DNA of 64,000 nucleotides, taken from the NCBI GenBank assembly GCA_030272155.1, contig CP126199.1:2232001-2296000 (forward strand), read 5' to 3'. Source of the DNA: Tetradesmus obliquus. Lineage: Eukaryota > Chlorophyta > Chlorophyceae > Sphaeropleales > Scenedesmaceae. The position numbers and the translations under genes are program-made. Numbering within the stretch: position 1 is the first letter of the stretch; each line of letters opens with the position of its first letter. This document shows, piece after piece, positions 11,830 to 23,100 of this stretch. The notes under the pieces were generated by a model. The model worked only from the letters and a program-made list of their open reading frames with translations, searched no databases and had not been told where the DNA came from.

Positions 11830-12521
11830 GATTAAGTTGTCAGCATGCACAGGACGAGGTGCTGCGGACTGGTGTGTGGTGATTGAACTTCTTGTGTGGT
11901 GGGCGCCACACGGACAGCAAGACCAATCGTTGCAAATAAGGGCTTATCACAAACTGACCATAGAACGATGCGGTTTCCTTGCCATCACTCGCAGCAGAAC
12001 CCTAGCTCTGGTCAAACATGTCAGCCACTCGTTCTCAGCCGCAAGCACACAGAGAAGCAGCGGTCAGGGTGAAATTGATTGTTACATCTTCAAGCGTCGT
12101 CAACTGTGACGCATTGTCTAATCTGATCCCAACAGCCAAGTATGCTGCCCACATCTTGACACCATTTGCAAGGTGCCCATCACAGCACACAGCATCATCA
12201 TATACAAAGTGTAGGTCTCACATCATGCACTCCTGTCCAATGTTCTTCTCTTGTCTCTCGGCATCAGTGTAAAGTCTTGTCTCTCTGCATCAGTTAAAGG
12301 AAAACGGTTGCAAGACACACAGAAGTAACAGCACTCGCGCACATCACGCTATGCAAAAGATATGGAACGTATCGCCACCTGCTGACCACGACCTGCACGC
12401 AACCAGGGGAGTTGCCGCCAAAATTGGTCCAGACAGCAGCCCATGCCGCATCCCACCAAACCACGCCCAAACAACACTCCAACCCCTGCTCACAGCCCCT
12501 GCACAGCCCCAGCTAGCCAGC
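11830..12521. other. Intergenic: MetRS upstream, PSB33-like 3' flank
   Basis: The 692 bases hold the promoter of the synthetase gene and the 3' end of the next minus-strand gene. A minus-strand TGTAA lies at about 12083-12087. I see no coding signal. Confidence 0.45.
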
Positions 12522-14998
12522 TTACGGCTGGTCCTTGATCTGCTTGCTGTTGACATAGTTGAAGCCAGCCACGCCCACAATGCCTCCTAGCACCACCCAG
12601 AACGCAGCTAGGCCGATGACGGTCTGCAGCAGCAGAAGACAGTGGCAGAGACCCAGGGAGATGTCAGCACCATGTGGATGCAGATTGTGTTGCTTACCTC
12701 TGCAGCTAGCGCAAGATGCATCATTCTCGTTGCATTGGCTGCTGTCGTTCTGCACCACTGGTACTGCAATATTAGTGCAGTTGGTGCTCTTGACACAGCG
12801 GTGGCATCTGCACTGCCCCTGACTTTTCAAAATCCATGCACCTCTACCCAACACCAACCACTGCACCAGGACAACACCTGCTACACAGCTGTAGCTGTGC
12901 CATGTACAAAACACTTGAGCACCTGCAAATGGTGCCACCATAGATGCCGCTGCATCAGAACAAGCCTCACCTCGTAGTAGATGGCTGTCGCTGAGCCAGC
13001 CACTGCCACAATGCCGAGCGCCACAATGCCCACAGTGACGGTGGCCGGGTTAAGGGGCCCGCTGGGCATCAGGTCAACGTCCTGGTACATGCTGGCTGAC
13101 TCAGTGGCTGGGTCCATGCCCTCAAAGTACACAGTGGGCTGCACAGTGAACACGTTGTTGTTCTCCAGAGAGGTGCCTGCAGGCGGGGGACACATGCAGG
13201 GAGGGACAGGTGACAGAAATTGAGCACAAGGGCCGCAAATGACTGCGATAGGATGGCCAATTGTGTGCAAACCTTGCTCTGCATTGTGTGTGCTGAACCG
13301 CTGTGTGCCTGTGTTTAGCATGCACAGCAGCGGAAGAGGTATGCGCACAACCTCATCCAGCTGTGCGTCCGTGCTGTTCCTGTTGTCTGCCACAGCGATC
13401 AACCCATGCAATGCCGCTTGAGGCCACGCCATCCTGCAGCAACCCACCTGCACCACCACGGTCTTGGTATGTGCGCACGCGCTTGTTGCTGACATCCACG
13501 TACAGCGCATCCTGCAGCAGCAAAACGTAACATGGTGCAGTTGAGCATACAGCCGACCGAAGCGAGATGCAGTCTGAGCAGCACCAGACACCGGGGCAAG
13601 CTTTGTGTCGATCCACCCGCAGCATACGGCAAACAGGTAAGCAAAGTGACAGCATAACGCAAACGTAGTGACAGGTGAGGCGTGGCAAGCATTGGTGAAC
13701 AACTGCAAGATGTTGCTGGCTCTTTCCACACCATGTCCTTGGCTACATATAACCATGTCCTTGGCTACATATGAAGGGCACAGCAGGCATGCTCTGCAGC
13801 AGCGCGCAGCCTTACCTGTGTGAGCCGCACTGGGTAGATGTCCATGTTCCTGCAAGTGTCCTGTGGCGTCAGCGCGCGCAGCACTGGGTTGTTGGGGTAC
13901 CAGGCCACGATGGATCCGTCCTTGAGGCTGAACAGGCTGCCTGTGGAGGGGCACTCGATGCAGTAGTCCTGCAAGCACAGATCATGAGGCAGTGTTTTGA
14001 TTGATTTTCCACAACACTGAGGGAAGTGGCAAGGCACTGAGGGAAGTGGCAAGGCACAACTGCAATATTTCTCAACACCATGCAACATCCACCATGGAAC
14101 ATCCACCACACACACCACAAATCGGCCTGCTAAGTAAACTCTGCCTCATGGACGATGATCACACCACAAGTGCAAAGGTGTCAACGAATGGGCAACATAA
14201 ACACATCAATGCCTTAACATGCACCTACAGCAATAACCCATGTGGCAGCAAAGTGACCATTGCCTAAGACATAGCCGCTGACCATAGCTCAGGCTGCACC
14301 AGGGCACAGGGTCACGCTGCAGAGGTTGCAGGAGCCAGCGCCGCACCTGTGTGAACTTTGCCTTGATGAAGCCCTCGCTGTATGCGCCCTCAGCTGGTGA
14401 GCGCGACTCAATGGCGTAGATGTTGTTGCGGTACCAGAACATCAGCACCTGCCTGCCCTCCACATCAAACTCCTTGCGCACTCCTGCAACCACACAGGCA
14501 CACAGCGTCAGCGCCAAGCCACGCAGGTGCAGCACAAGGAGTGGCAGGTGCGTGCAGTGCACCGCTGTTTGAGAATTCTGGCCACGAAAGCATTGCTGGG
14601 AGCTGCTGTGGTCAGCTGCTGTGGCCAAAGCTGCTCACCCTTGGGCAAGTCCTCTGGCCTGCAGACTGGCACCCAGCTGTCTCCCTCAGGAGCCTCAGTT
14701 GCTACTCCAAGCGACACCTCCTCCACTGAAAGCATAAAACATGTGGTGTGAGTCATTCGGAAGCAGTTGCGGGCCTGCACGCCGGTGCAAATGAGCAAGC
14801 TTGCGGGTCCCTACCTTTCTGGTCCTCAGCTGCTGCACGCACGGCCACGGCCAGTCGCGCTTGCCGGGCGATGCTGCGGCAGCTGCTGCTTCTGCATTGT
14901 ACTGGCCTGAACACCAAGCTGCGGATACCTAGTGGCACTGCCTGTGGGCGCGCCCTGGCCAGCTGCTGTGTGGTCTGAGAGTGCATGCAGGTCGCCAT
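12522..14998 (-). CDS. PSB33: PSB33-like Rieske-fold thylakoid protein
   Basis: Matches the layout of plant PSB33 (TEF5 in Chlamydomonas), which helps stabilise photosystem II and its antenna. Seven exons agree in phase: 14815-14998, 14639-14725, 14347-14483, 13816-13968, 13448-13511, 12971-13176, 12522-12623, giving 310 residues. Residues 1-55 are a plastid transit peptide ending near LAVAVRAAAED. The middle is a Rieske-like domain (WVPVCRPEDLPKG, VLMFWYRNNIYAIESRSPA, CPSTGSLFSLKDG). The Cys-x-His and Cys-x2-His cluster ligands are not seen, so no 2Fe-2S cluster is expected. Two helices close the protein (VGIVALGIVAVAGSATAIYY and VIGLAAFWVVLGGIVGVAG). It diverges from GET4. Short tandem repeats at 13731-13772 and 14015-14056 lie in introns. 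Confidence 0.88.
13731..13772. repeat. 20-base unit repeated twice in PSB33-like intron
   Basis: The unit ccatgtccttggctacatat occurs at 13731-13750 and 13753-13772 with period 22. A similar pair, cactgagggaagtggcaagg with period 20, occurs at 14015-14056. Confidence 0.9.
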
Positions 14999-15388
14999 GA
15001 TTGCAGTGTGGTGTTTGATGTGTAAAACGCAGCAAATAATCCACACTTGTTGCGGGATGCCATCAATGAGTGCTTATGGAGTGGCAGCGAGTGCTCAGAA
15101 GCACAATGTTTCTGACACTTCAGCCCTGACACTTCACACACTGTGCTGTTTTCACGCGATCGTGCAGCTCGTTTACTTAAATTACACTGCTGATTGCAAG
15201 ATTATTTGTAACATCGTATTTCCGGGAACATCTGGTTTGTACTGCAACTGACCACTGCACGCACATCCTAGGCTCTTGCACAGGCACTTGCATGCAAGCT
15301 GTCTGATAGTTTGAAGGACAGATATATCAGAACATCAGTCAGCGCACGACAAAGCTGCAGCACCAGTGGAACCAGCAGATCTAGCAGT
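14999..15388. promoter_or_regulatory. Divergent promoter region, PSB33-like / GET4
   Basis: A stretch of 390 bases lies between two outward-facing start codons. It is more AT-rich than the surroundings around 15170-15230. No specific element is claimed. Confidence 0.5.
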
Positions 15389-17139
15389 ATGGCGTCAGCA
15401 GCAGCAGGCATCCAGAAGTCACTGGACAGGATCAATGCCCAAGTTGCCTCTGGGGCCTTTTATGAGGCCCAGCAGATGTACAAAACAGTGTACCACAGGT
15501 AACAGCAAGCATGCATACAGGTGTGATCTGCAGTGCCTGCATGCGAGTGTGCGGCCAACTGCCATGCCCAGCTACAGCTGCGGTGTGCAGTGGTCTACTG
15601 TTGAGTCATAAACATGACCATCTACTACAGCTACACACTCCCGTAATCAGTGCCTCCTTCATCATCATGCGCTGCTGCTGCACCCGCCTGCTGTTCATGC
15701 GCTGATGCTGCACCTGCCTGCTGTTCAACAGGTGCAAAGCCAGGCGCCAGACAGAGGACAGCTACACCGTGCTGCAGGCAGGCGCAGTCACGCAGCTCAC
15801 CAACCAGCAGCTCACTTGCGGAGTGGAGCTGGCCAACATGCTGATAGAGGCATTCGTGGCAGACAGTGTGAAGGCAGATGCAGCACACCTGGGCATGGTG
15901 TATGCCATCCTGCGGGCACTGCCTGGCTCGCTGCAGCTGGCCGACCCTGACAGCACCGCAGAGCTGGAGGAGCTGAGCAGGTGACACAATTAATTTGTGT
16001 TACTATGATACTAGCGGCCAGTGCTTTTGTTTGCTTGGATTGCTGCCTGCCACGGCAGAGCAGCTTGCAGAATGGGTCACCTGAGCTTGCCTGCAGCACC
16101 GCTTCCCAGCCGCTTGTGGTGCAATCAATGCAAGAACATTTTGTACTGATGCCGTGCTCACTTTGCTGCGCCGTTATCGACCAGCTGGAAACAACCACAG
16201 CTGAATGAATAGCACGCCGTTCGCCTGCACTCTGACTTGTTGTCAGTGCCACGCTGCCCTGACTGCATGCTCCAGTGGGTGCCACCCCATGCTCACAAGC
16301 TCTGCTGCACAGCTCATGCATCTGCCTGTACATCTATTGCTGCTGCAGATGGGTGATGGCTGCGCTGAAGTGGGCCCACAAGCAGGGCGCAGATGACGAT
16401 GTGCACACCATACACGACGTGTTTGCAGGCTGGATTTGGCGCGCATACGGCTGGCGGCAATTCTCCAAAGCAGCACTGCACTACAGCAGGGGCGCAGATG
16501 CAGCAGCGTACGCGTCAGCGCTAGCAGCAGTCAGCAACCAGGCAGGCAGCAGCGGAGAGGAGGACCTCTTCATTGCACGTGCAGTGCTGCAGACGCTGGC
16601 GTGCGCGCATGCGCGGAATGCGCAGCGGCAGCTGCAGCATGCAGCAGCAGTGCTGGAGGCCTGCACAGCTGTGCAGCCCAGCGCAGCGCAGCAGCCGCTG
16701 GTGCGGTTCTGTGAGCTGCTGCTGCAAGCGCTGCAGCTGCGGAAGCAGCAGCTGCTGGCGCTGCTGCGTGGCAGCTATGCCCCTAGCCTGCAGCTTGACC
16801 CCAGCTTTGAAGCATACCTGGACACCATTGAGCAGGTGAGAGCAGCACAGCTGCTTCGCAACATTATGTTTCCGTTGACTGGCACTGTCATTTTGTTGTA
16901 GCATTGAACATTGCGCTTCTGGCATACACTGAGCAATACAGATGGCAAGCCAGGTGCATATTTCATCACCATAGCAGCACGTTGCTGGCAGCCTGCATGG
17001 CCCTCAAGTCAAGTGCATGTGTGCTACGCTGATGCGCATGCAGGTGTACTTTGATGTGCGGCCAGCTGGCGGTAGTGGCGGCCTGCTGGGCAGCTTGCTG
17101 CGGGGGCTGCTTGAGGGAGATGAGATGGATGACGACTGA
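15389..17139 (+). CDS. GET4: GET4, tail-anchored protein insertion factor
   Basis: GET4/TRC35, the cytosolic scaffold that links the chaperone handing over tail-anchored proteins to the GET3 ATPase. Exons 15389-15498, 15732-15980, 16349-16835 and 17044-17139 agree in phase and give 313 residues, close to the family length. Recognisable blocks are LDRINAQVASGAFYEAQQMY near the N-terminus, YTVLQAGAVTQLTNQQLTCG, HTIHDVFAGWIWRAYGWRQF, and the end YLDTIEQVYFDVRPAGGSGG. The protein is all-helical, TPR-like, and has no signal peptide. The last residues EGDEMDDD are acidic. The start ATG is preceded by a stop-rich leader, and the following GASAAAG-type residues fit a cytosolic N-terminus. Confidence 0.95.
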
Positions 17140-18116
17140 GGCAGCGCTGAGCAGGCTGCTTGCAGCAGCAGCGGCAGCAGCAGCAGCAGCAACAGTTCAG
17201 AATTGTCTTGCAAGACAGTCAAACATAGCATATCAAGTTGACGTCGAGCGATGGAAGGCCAATGGCATTGACTGTAGCAGCAGCTTTTGCGGTTGTAGTT
17301 ATGAGCCATGCCAGCTGTTTGTCTGCATGGTTGCATCACTGAGGTCGCTGCATCAATCAGGAGGCTCTGGTTGGCGATGCGGCGGCAGCCCAGGCATTTT
17401 CAACAGGGTAACTTCATTCCACCAACGGACACAGTGCGTGCTGTTCCTTCTATTGACAGAGAGGCTGCATCTGCATGTATAAAGTTCAGATGTGCCGTGT
17501 GCCTATACCATAAGTATTCATGAGACTGTAGTTGTTACATTATGGTATCACAAGGCTTTGGCAAGATCCCAATCTGCCGCAGCATGAGCTGCAAGTGGTT
17601 CCTCCGCCAGTTACACACAGGGCACAACAACAAGACATGCTGCCGTGGCGTGGCAGCGTAGTCCTAACCATGCAAAGCACGAGAAACACCAGCCAGTGAC
17701 AGCCCAGCTCTGCAGCACCAGGGCCCGTGACGTCTAGCTAGACAGATTGAAGTCGAATGCCAACTTGGTAGTTGAACTGTGATGCGCCCACTGAGCGGTG
17801 CTACTAACACTGCTGGTGGCAGCGACATAGTGCATGCATGCTTGCCATACCTCTGATGGCACGCAACATTGCACTGCTGAAGAATGCAGTACTCGACTAC
17901 ACTCACGAAGTAAACTGATGAGGCGCCCGTGCCAGGGCCCTGCTGTTGCTGGGCCAGCTGCGGTGAACTTTGCCTGAGTTACATTTTGCGCCAGCTGCAC
18001 TGCCCTCTGGCAGCTGTGCGTCGCTGCGGCTGCGTGCGCAGCAGCTGCCCTGCTCCCACATACAATGCGGGACGCCTGTGGCTGCTTGCTCTGTCCTGCT
18101 GCTCTGCCCTGAGCCC
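17140..18116. other. Convergent 3' flanks, GET4 / EF-hand gene
   Basis: This 977-base stretch lies between two convergent stops. Open frames up to about 130 codons show no family match and look like chance GC-rich frames. A minus-strand TGTAA at 17979-17983 is a likely signal for the EF-hand gene. Confidence 0.5.
17979..17983 (-). terminator. Candidate polyadenylation signal TGTAA, EF-hand gene
   Basis: TGTAA on the minus strand lies about 135 bases past the stop codon. Confidence 0.5.
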
Positions 18117-19887
18117 TCATGTCAGAATGGCCTTGAACTCTGCATAGTCTACAAAGCCTGACCTGTCCAGATCCACCTCCCGTATCAGACGGTCGATGTC
18201 CAGCGTCAGCTCAAAGGCCTGCCAGGTGAACAGGACAGCAGGCAGGCAGGCAGGCAGGCGGTAGCCGGCATGCAGGTCAGCAAGCACGCAGGTTGGTACG
18301 CAGCTGGGTGCTGCTGGAATACATACATTACATTACATGCTCCACTCAGCGAGGAGTGGGAACCCCAGTCAGGAGCCAACGAGAGGCTCATAGGGGAAAT
18401 ACATAACAGCACGCATGAAGGCAACTACACTGTACGCTACATATCACAGCCCAGTTCCGCTTGCAGAGGCCTCAAATCTGCCATGGCACTAGCTGACAGC
18501 ACAATGTGCTGCCCGGTTAATCCTTGGCTGAAATGTTGCAAATGTTGCACACAACGCAGTGATTTGCTGCATCATGCAGCTGGCAGCTGCCAACAACTGT
18601 CAATGATGCCAGCATGCGCACCTTGATTGTCGTCCTGAGCTTGTCTGTGGAGATCTTGCCCGACTTGTCTGGGTTGCCGCCCAGCGCCACAAACGCATCC
18701 AGCGTGTCACCCTCGTCTCCGTTCTTCGCTGTCGCTGCTTTGTGCTTGATGATCACCTTGCAGAACTCTGAAAACTCAATCTCGCCGCTGTTGTCTTCAT
18801 CAACCTGCAGGCAAACAAACAAACAGCCAGCAGACAGCCACCAGCAACATATGCCTGCATGCGTCAGCCACATTACAAGAGACGGCTTGTCAAAGCTTTG
18901 CATGGCGTTGCTGGGCTGGCAAATATACAGCGTACACTGCACATGGGCAGCTTATTTTCTACGATGCCCGTTGCTTCCCTGCCACCTGCCGCACACAGCG
19001 CGGCTTCTCGCTGCATTTTCTGTACGTGCTGCGACGGCATCATAAGGATGGCGACCAACGTTGCAGCGGCTGACAAGCAGGCTGTGTGCTGCTGCTGCTG
19101 CTACTGCTGCCAAACACTCACATCGTGCACCATGACAAACAGCTCCTCATCTGATGGGTGCTGGTTCATGGCGCCCAGCGCTGCTTTCAGCTCCTTGACA
19201 TCTATGGTGCCGCTGCCTGCAGCAAAACAGCATCAGCAACGCTGCAGGTTTGAGCTGCAGATAATTGCACCTGCTGAGGGTGCACCGACTGTCAACAGCA
19301 GCAGAGCACGGTGCGACCGGCTGGGCAGCTGCTGCACAGCAGCTGGAGCTGATGCAGCACTGCTTTGGAAGTCCAACACTCCGCGGCCTGCTGCTCGCTT
19401 CTGGAATTGCCCAGCTACTTCATGTTATCCGCACAGCTGTGCTGTTGCGTGCCTGATAATCCAGCTGTAGAGCTACAGGCAATTTCGCTAGGCTAATAGC
19501 CTGCGCGGCTCAGCGCAACATGCAGCATGCTGCAGGCTGTGCTGGTAACGGGCATGTGCTGCATCCCTGCCAGCATCACTCACCATCCTTGTCGAAGCTG
19601 CAAGCAACCAAGCAACAAACCCATGAATTTTTTGTGTTAGAACACTTGTTCAAATACGCTTCTTCACTGGCAATTGACTTGCATTGCTCGCATGCAGCTG
19701 CAGCTCCGTGTCAGCTGTATATACGTGCTTGTTATGATGTGGTGTTCTTGTCAGCTGCCTGTGCGCCTCTGAGCTGTCCCACTGTGCATGTTCATAGTGA
19801 CAGTTGACAAGACTGCATGCACCAAGCTCACTTGTTGAATGCCTTTCGACACAACTCCAGCTCCTCATCTGTCAGCTTCACTGCCAT
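18117..19887 (-). CDS. Four-EF-hand calcium sensor (calmodulin/centrin-like)
   Basis: A small calcium sensor of 149 residues. Five exons agree in phase: 19832-19887, 19584-19597, 19122-19216, 18622-18804 and 18117-18218. The second exon is only 14 bases long (F-D-K-D with split flanking codons). EF1 loop is DKDGSGTIDVKE (from D21), EF2 DEDNSGEIEFSE, EF3 NPDKSGKISTDK (position 12 is Lys, so probably weak or silent) and EF4 DLDRSGFVDYAE. The third and fourth hands are joined by LRTTIKAFELTLDIDRLIRE, which recalls flagellar/axonemal EF-hand proteins of green algae; I cannot assign it to one. It could equally be a general calmodulin-like protein. The dispersed double-hairpin element sits in its last intron. 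Confidence 0.9.
18325..18396 (-). mobile_element. Dispersed double-hairpin element, copy 2
   Basis: Near-identical to 10278-10352: the same ATTAC-type tail, the same hairpins (CCACTC/GAGTGG, GAGCC/GGCTC) and the same 3' block ctcatagggg. It lies in the last intron of the EF-hand gene. Similarity stops abruptly beyond the block, as expected for a 5'-truncated insertion. Confidence 0.6.
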
Positions 19888-20198
19888 GCTTGCTGCTGCT
19901 GGTTCAACACTACATGAACTACGACTGGTACTGCAGTAAGATATGAGCTTTTGCCAAATCTATCGGTGATGTAGTTAGCCCTTTGACGTTGGGTCGCACA
20001 GTGTTGTAAAGCTGCGGTCAAGCTGTCGCGAACGAGTTGTGCCTCTTGCAGGCAAGTCTGTAGCCTTCTCCGATCGCATGCTCGACAGATGTGCATCACG
20101 TTTTGCATACATCTCGAACAATATTGGAATATCCAGCAAGCTCACACATGTTACACATGTTTGAAACCCTGCTGGTGACAATGACTAGGCCAGGCTGT
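19888..20198. other. Intergenic: EF-hand upstream, pseudouridine synthase 3' flank
   Basis: These 311 bases separate two minus-strand genes. A minus-strand TGTAA occurs at 20151-20155, 44 bases past the pseudouridine synthase stop. I see nothing coding. Confidence 0.45.
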
Positions 20199-23100
20199 CT
20201 ACATGATGACACAGCTTCGTTTGCTGCCAGCAACTTCCAGCTCCCTGCTCTTAGCTGCTTCTGACGCTGCTTCTGACGCTGCTTCTCGAGCACGGTCCTC
20301 CTGCATAGCTGCTGCCTCGGCCGCAGCTGCATCTGCCGCCGCGGCCTCCGCCGCTGCTGCGGCCTTTGCTGCCTCTGCTGCTGCGCGCTTGGCCTTCAGC
20401 TGCTCAAACCACACTGCGTGGCTCTCAACTGCTGGCCCAACAAGCTCAGGGTCGTAGTAGTAGCGTGGCAGCAGCTTGCGTGACCAGGTGTCCCAGTCTG
20501 GGTGCTGCAGCACGTTGTTTAGTGCTGGGTCAAACACCTGCAGCAACACAGAAACAGGTTCAGCCCAGGTGTGGAACACCACGGTTGTCAGTGGACTTCA
20601 TATGAAGCAGAGCAGAGCATGAGCAAACTACTAGTACATCACAATGTCCGGCAATTTGAAGGCACACAGCTCGGCGGGGTGCTGTAAAAGCGTGCAGCAT
20701 GGCCAGCTGCAGTTTTCGCAGGCACCAACAAACAAACCTGGCTCAAGTCTTGGTTGGCTGAAAAGGCCACAAGCTACCCTCTGTTATTAGCGTTCTGAGC
20801 ACCTCCGCTGCGCAACGCCGCTGGCGGGCGCAAGCCCCGGATCTCACAGCAAGATGTGCATGTCCTTGCACATAACCCGCTACTACGCCAGCAACCAACC
20901 AAACCTGTTGTGGGTCATACCGTCTTAGATGCTGCCAGGCCCCACATGTAACTACCCTCTCTCTACAGAACAGAGCCTCACCTGCTGCCTGAACTCCTGC
21001 AGCTCTGTTTGTGCGTCATCCCGCATGCGCAGCCGGTCCCCGGTCCACTTGGCAACCAGCGGCGTATCAAGGCCCCAGCCAGTAGGAAACGGGCTGAACT
21101 GGCTGCCAGACAGCAGCAGCGTGTGTGGAGGGGCCCGGGGGAGCGTCACACGGCCAGGTGCTGACAGCGAGAGCTCAATCAGCTCCTGCAGGAATGCGGG
21201 GCAAGAAGTAACATAGTGTTACAGCACACAAAAGAGGTGCGGTGCCTGGCCTTACTGAGGCTTACTTCCCACTTCTGTTGCGAGGATGGTGAGATAAAGA
21301 AGACCTCGTCGACCACAGACAGAAGGAATGGACGATGCATGCACTGCAGGTGCTGAAGTGACACATGCATGTTACGGGTCCTCAGCCAACTCAAAACCAG
21401 GGGCGCAGCGCGCTGATGTCACAGCCAGCTTCTGCACCATAAGAAGGCAGAAGATCGTCGTAGTTCGCCTCCCAAGAGGGCGACAGCGCGGTTCCCAACG
21501 CCAAAGATATGGCTTACAAGAATACTACAATAGTTATCAGCCAGCTGCTGCAGGCTCACCCGAGGCATGACGCCGCGCACCACTGCCACTGCCGCGCCCA
21601 CCATGTGCCGTATCTGGTGCAGCATGAAGCTGTCGCCACACACCTCCAGCCGCAGGCAGGGCACGCCACCTGCAGCAGCAGCAGCAGCAGCAGAAGAAGC
21701 AGCAGCTGTGACGTTGCATTCGGCAGCTGGGTGTTGCTGAGGGTTGAAGTTGAAGCCGAAGTGCGTGCATCGTCACAGCACAGGTCACAACCTCTTTGCT
21801 CATTCTGCAAGTGGCCGCACTGTATGCGCGACACACTGTAAAGCAGGCGCCAGCTGGCAGTGTCAGTGCATTGGCAGCGCTGCGTTCACCCTGTTGTGGC
21901 ATACCATGGTGCCAGGACCCACATTTGATTAACCTCGCTCAACTGTCTGCAGCTGCTGCACGGACCTGGCACCAGTGGGCGTGGGTCGTCTGCTGTAAAG
22001 GAGCGCATCATGCGGTAGTGGCTCTTGACCACGGGGTCATCAGGGTCGGGCTCTGCCAGGAAGCGCACCTGCAGCATGGCAGCAGCAGCAGCAGCAGCAG
22101 CGGCCTATACTTAGCAAGAGGGGCAGTGATATACGACCACAAGGTCGTCAATGTAGGGCTTGGCCAGGAGCGCGCCTGGGAGGCAGCACAGCAGCAGCAT
22201 CTGTACACAAGCCATACATGCATGTCCCCATCACTTGATAATTTGTCTGCTAAGGAACTCAGAATCAGCAAACAAACGTGCCCCCACCTGCTGCCTGAAG
22301 TACAGCTCAGGGGCCACGGGGCCCTCCCCAGAGTACTCATAGTCAACGGCAGCAGCAGCAGCATACTGCGCGACCTCCTCAGGATCCATGCCGGCCCCTT
22401 CCTCGCCATCAGTGTCAGCAGCAGTGCTGCTGCCAGTGGCAGTGGCAGCAGCACTGACGTCTGCATTGGCATCTACACTGGCGTCTGCAGTTGTGCTGAT
22501 GCTGGCACTCGTGCTGGAGTCTGCTGCGCTGACGCCATTGCCTGCTGCTGCTGCTACTGCTTCTGCTGTTGCTGTTGAGTCGCCTTGTGCTTCTGCGTCT
22601 GCGTCAGATGCTGCTGCTGCTGCTTCTGCTGCCTCTCGCTCTTCGCGCTTCTGCCGGCGCCTGGCAGCTGCACGTAGGCAGGAATAAAGTGACAGACAAC
22701 ATGCTGGGTCAGCACACCAGTGACACATGCCAGCAGCCGGCACTTCCCCTGTCCATCAACTGTCCAGCTCATATGCACACACTTAAGTCCCTGCTATCAA
22801 TGATGAGCCGCAGCTCAACAGTACGCACACCCTCAGCACCTCCTAACATGCATCTTTCTTCAACAGCATCTCGCACCTTTTGCCTTTTGCCCCACATACT
22901 GCCGCCGGTTGCCCGCATAGTTCTGGAAGGCCCTGTACCCCACAAAGCAGCCCAGCACGTCTCTCAGCAGCGCCAGCCGCGCCTGGTCTGCTGCGCTGCT
23001 GCCGTCTGCACTATCCAGCCCTAGCACAGCAGCAGGCAGGTAGTACTCGTAGGTGCGGCTGCCGCACCAGCGGCGCGCGTTGAAGGACTTGTTGGTGCGC